From: Phoebastria nigripes
Taxonomy: Eukaryota > Chordata > Aves > Procellariiformes > Diomedeidae
Direction: 5' to 3'
Length of the DNA stretch: 64,000 bases
Assembly: GCA_035582835.1 (NCBI GenBank)
Contig: JAYKAV010002042.1
Span: forward strand, 540,163 to 604,162
In this document: in pieces, positions 62,813-64,000 of the stretch
Numbering within the stretch: the stretch's first letter is position 1
How the letters are laid out: every line of letters starts with the position of its first letter
Program-made: the position numbers and the translations under genes
Notes under the pieces: model-generated
The model's input: the letters and a program-made list of their open reading frames with translations, nothing else
Databases searched by the model: none
What the model was told of the DNA's origin: nothing

Positions 62813-63071
62813 GCGAAATGGCCTCAAGTTGCACCAGGGGAGGTTTAGATTGGATATTAGGAAAACTTTCTTCACCAAAAGGGTTGTCACGCATTGGAAC
62901 AGGCTGCCCGGGGAAGTGGTTGAGTCACCATCACTGGAGGTGTTTAAAAGACGTGTAGATGTGGTGCTTAGGGACATGGTTTAGTGGTGGACTTGGCAGT
63001 GTTAGGTTTATGGTTGGACTCGATGATCTTAAGGGTCTTTTCCAACCTTAACGATTCTATGATTCTATGAT
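62813..63071 (+). mobile_element. CR1 LINE, 3' end only
   Basis: It starts at GGCGAAATGGCCTCAAGTTG within the last part of CR1 ORF2, runs through the [11 protein letters not shown] end with its stop and the 3' tail GGTTGGACTCGATGATCTTAAGG, and finishes in ATTCTATGATTCTATGA. It is closely related to the copies in introns 2 and 3 and shares their plus orientation. The coding end looks intact over its roughly 60 codons. Confidence 0.95.
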
Positions 63072-64000
63072 CATGCTGCCTCCTAAGGGGTAACATCGCA
63101 CACACAGACCTACCATGGCTACTGCTGTGATGTGAACTCCTTTAACTATCTCTGCTCCCCTCCAAGACACTTTGTGTGATGCCGACCTGCACACAGCGAC
63201 CAAACTTCCCAACTCCCTATTTCTTAGCGTCAGAAACACCAAGGATGAAAATCCCAGGTACTTGTTGACAGGAGGGATAGGACTGGTCCATGTGAGGCCC
63301 AGGAGATTCATGGTCCCTGGAACTGTGAGGGAAGGAAGGTGGAAGAAAAGTTCTTGTCAGGCCAGCTGGGCAACTGCACATTGATAATGCAGTAAAAATG
63401 TTTGCTAGTGGGCTCAGGAGTGTAAATAAAAGCTGTGATTCACATATGTTAAGAGAGGGAAAAAAATTATAGCAGTCAATGTATATTATATACATGGTCT
63501 AAAGGAACAGTGTAGTTACCATGTCCCAGACAAGTTTACAAACATTACTAATCCTCTCACTTCTGAGAAAGTTACATGACCATCAACAAGATAGGGAAGA
63601 AATTCAGTGTGTACACACATGCATGACATATTTCTAAACACTGGTGATAAAACTGGTGCTAAGTGGTGATAACTTGAGATTACCGTTATACAGCAGAGCA
63701 GTGCTTTTTTTTCTCCCATGCTTAGATTTGCAAAGTTTACCTACAGATTCTCTCACACAAGAGAGAATTTGTTTTTAAGCCCCCAAAACTTGACAATACT
63801 TTGGTTGCTAGCATACTGTCCACCATACTTATTAATACTATTTAATTGCTTCTTTAAAATCTCCAATCTATAACCATCTTGACTTGTACCTAGAGCAAAA
63901 GTTTTTCTTGGCNCTCTGGGGGAGGAAGGGAAAGTGAAGACATCATCAATGTGAATGTGAAGCTTTGGAAAGGGATTAAAGGCACTACAATAATACAAGT
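63072..64000. other. 5' flank of KL, right edge
   Basis: Nothing recognised. Short open frames have no motifs. One ambiguous base is at 63913. In vertebrates the next gene on this side of KL is PDS5B, but no part of it is visible. Confidence 0.5.

Overview
The window is vertebrate nuclear DNA, almost certainly from a bird. The main evidence is several chicken-repeat-1 (CR1) LINEs, two of them young, ending in the short ATTCTATG-type 3' repeats typical of birds. One host gene is present: alpha-Klotho (KL), on the minus strand, with a very GC-rich first exon in a CpG island. Isolated single N bases mark an imperfect assembly. The species cannot be told from the sequence.

KL runs right to left. 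Exon 1 (49815-50585) carries the start codon, signal peptide and first half of KL1. Exon 2 (15689-16199), exon 3 (9775-10043) and exon 4 (3741-4857) follow, all with GT-AG junctions and matching phases (0, 1, 0, 1). Together they give 889 complete codons plus one base. The last exon (end of KL2, transmembrane segment, short tail) was not found and should lie beyond position 1. Intron 1 is about 33.6 kb, intron 2 about 5.6 kb, intron 3 about 4.9 kb, and intron 4 at least 3.7 kb. Klotho is a glycosidase-family-1-like membrane protein and FGF23 co-receptor controlling phosphate and vitamin D metabolism. The sequence shows the expected loss of one catalytic glutamate in each domain.

The rest is intron and 5' flank holding transposable-element remains. 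Intron 4 has an ancient CR1-like LINE. Intron 3 has a 2.3 kb younger CR1 with ORF1 esterase, endonuclease and reverse-transcriptase (RT) parts, an internal deletion and a 24-bp duplication. Intron 2 has a 5'-truncated CR1 whose RT reading frame is still open. Intron 1 holds a decayed endogenous retrovirus with recognisable RT, RNase H and integrase pieces, possibly env, and next to it a member of a three-copy repeat family that may be its LTR. Several older CR1-like fragments lie on the minus strand. The 13.4 kb upstream of KL shows no convincing gene, only one CR1 3' end, one copy of the three-copy repeat and simple repeats.

No operon-like or CRISPR-like system is present. The most interesting points are residue changes in Klotho (glycine at the position of a human zinc ligand, a five-residue insertion in KL2, a serine next to the retained KL1 nucleophile), the retroviral remnant in intron 1, and the three-copy repeat family.
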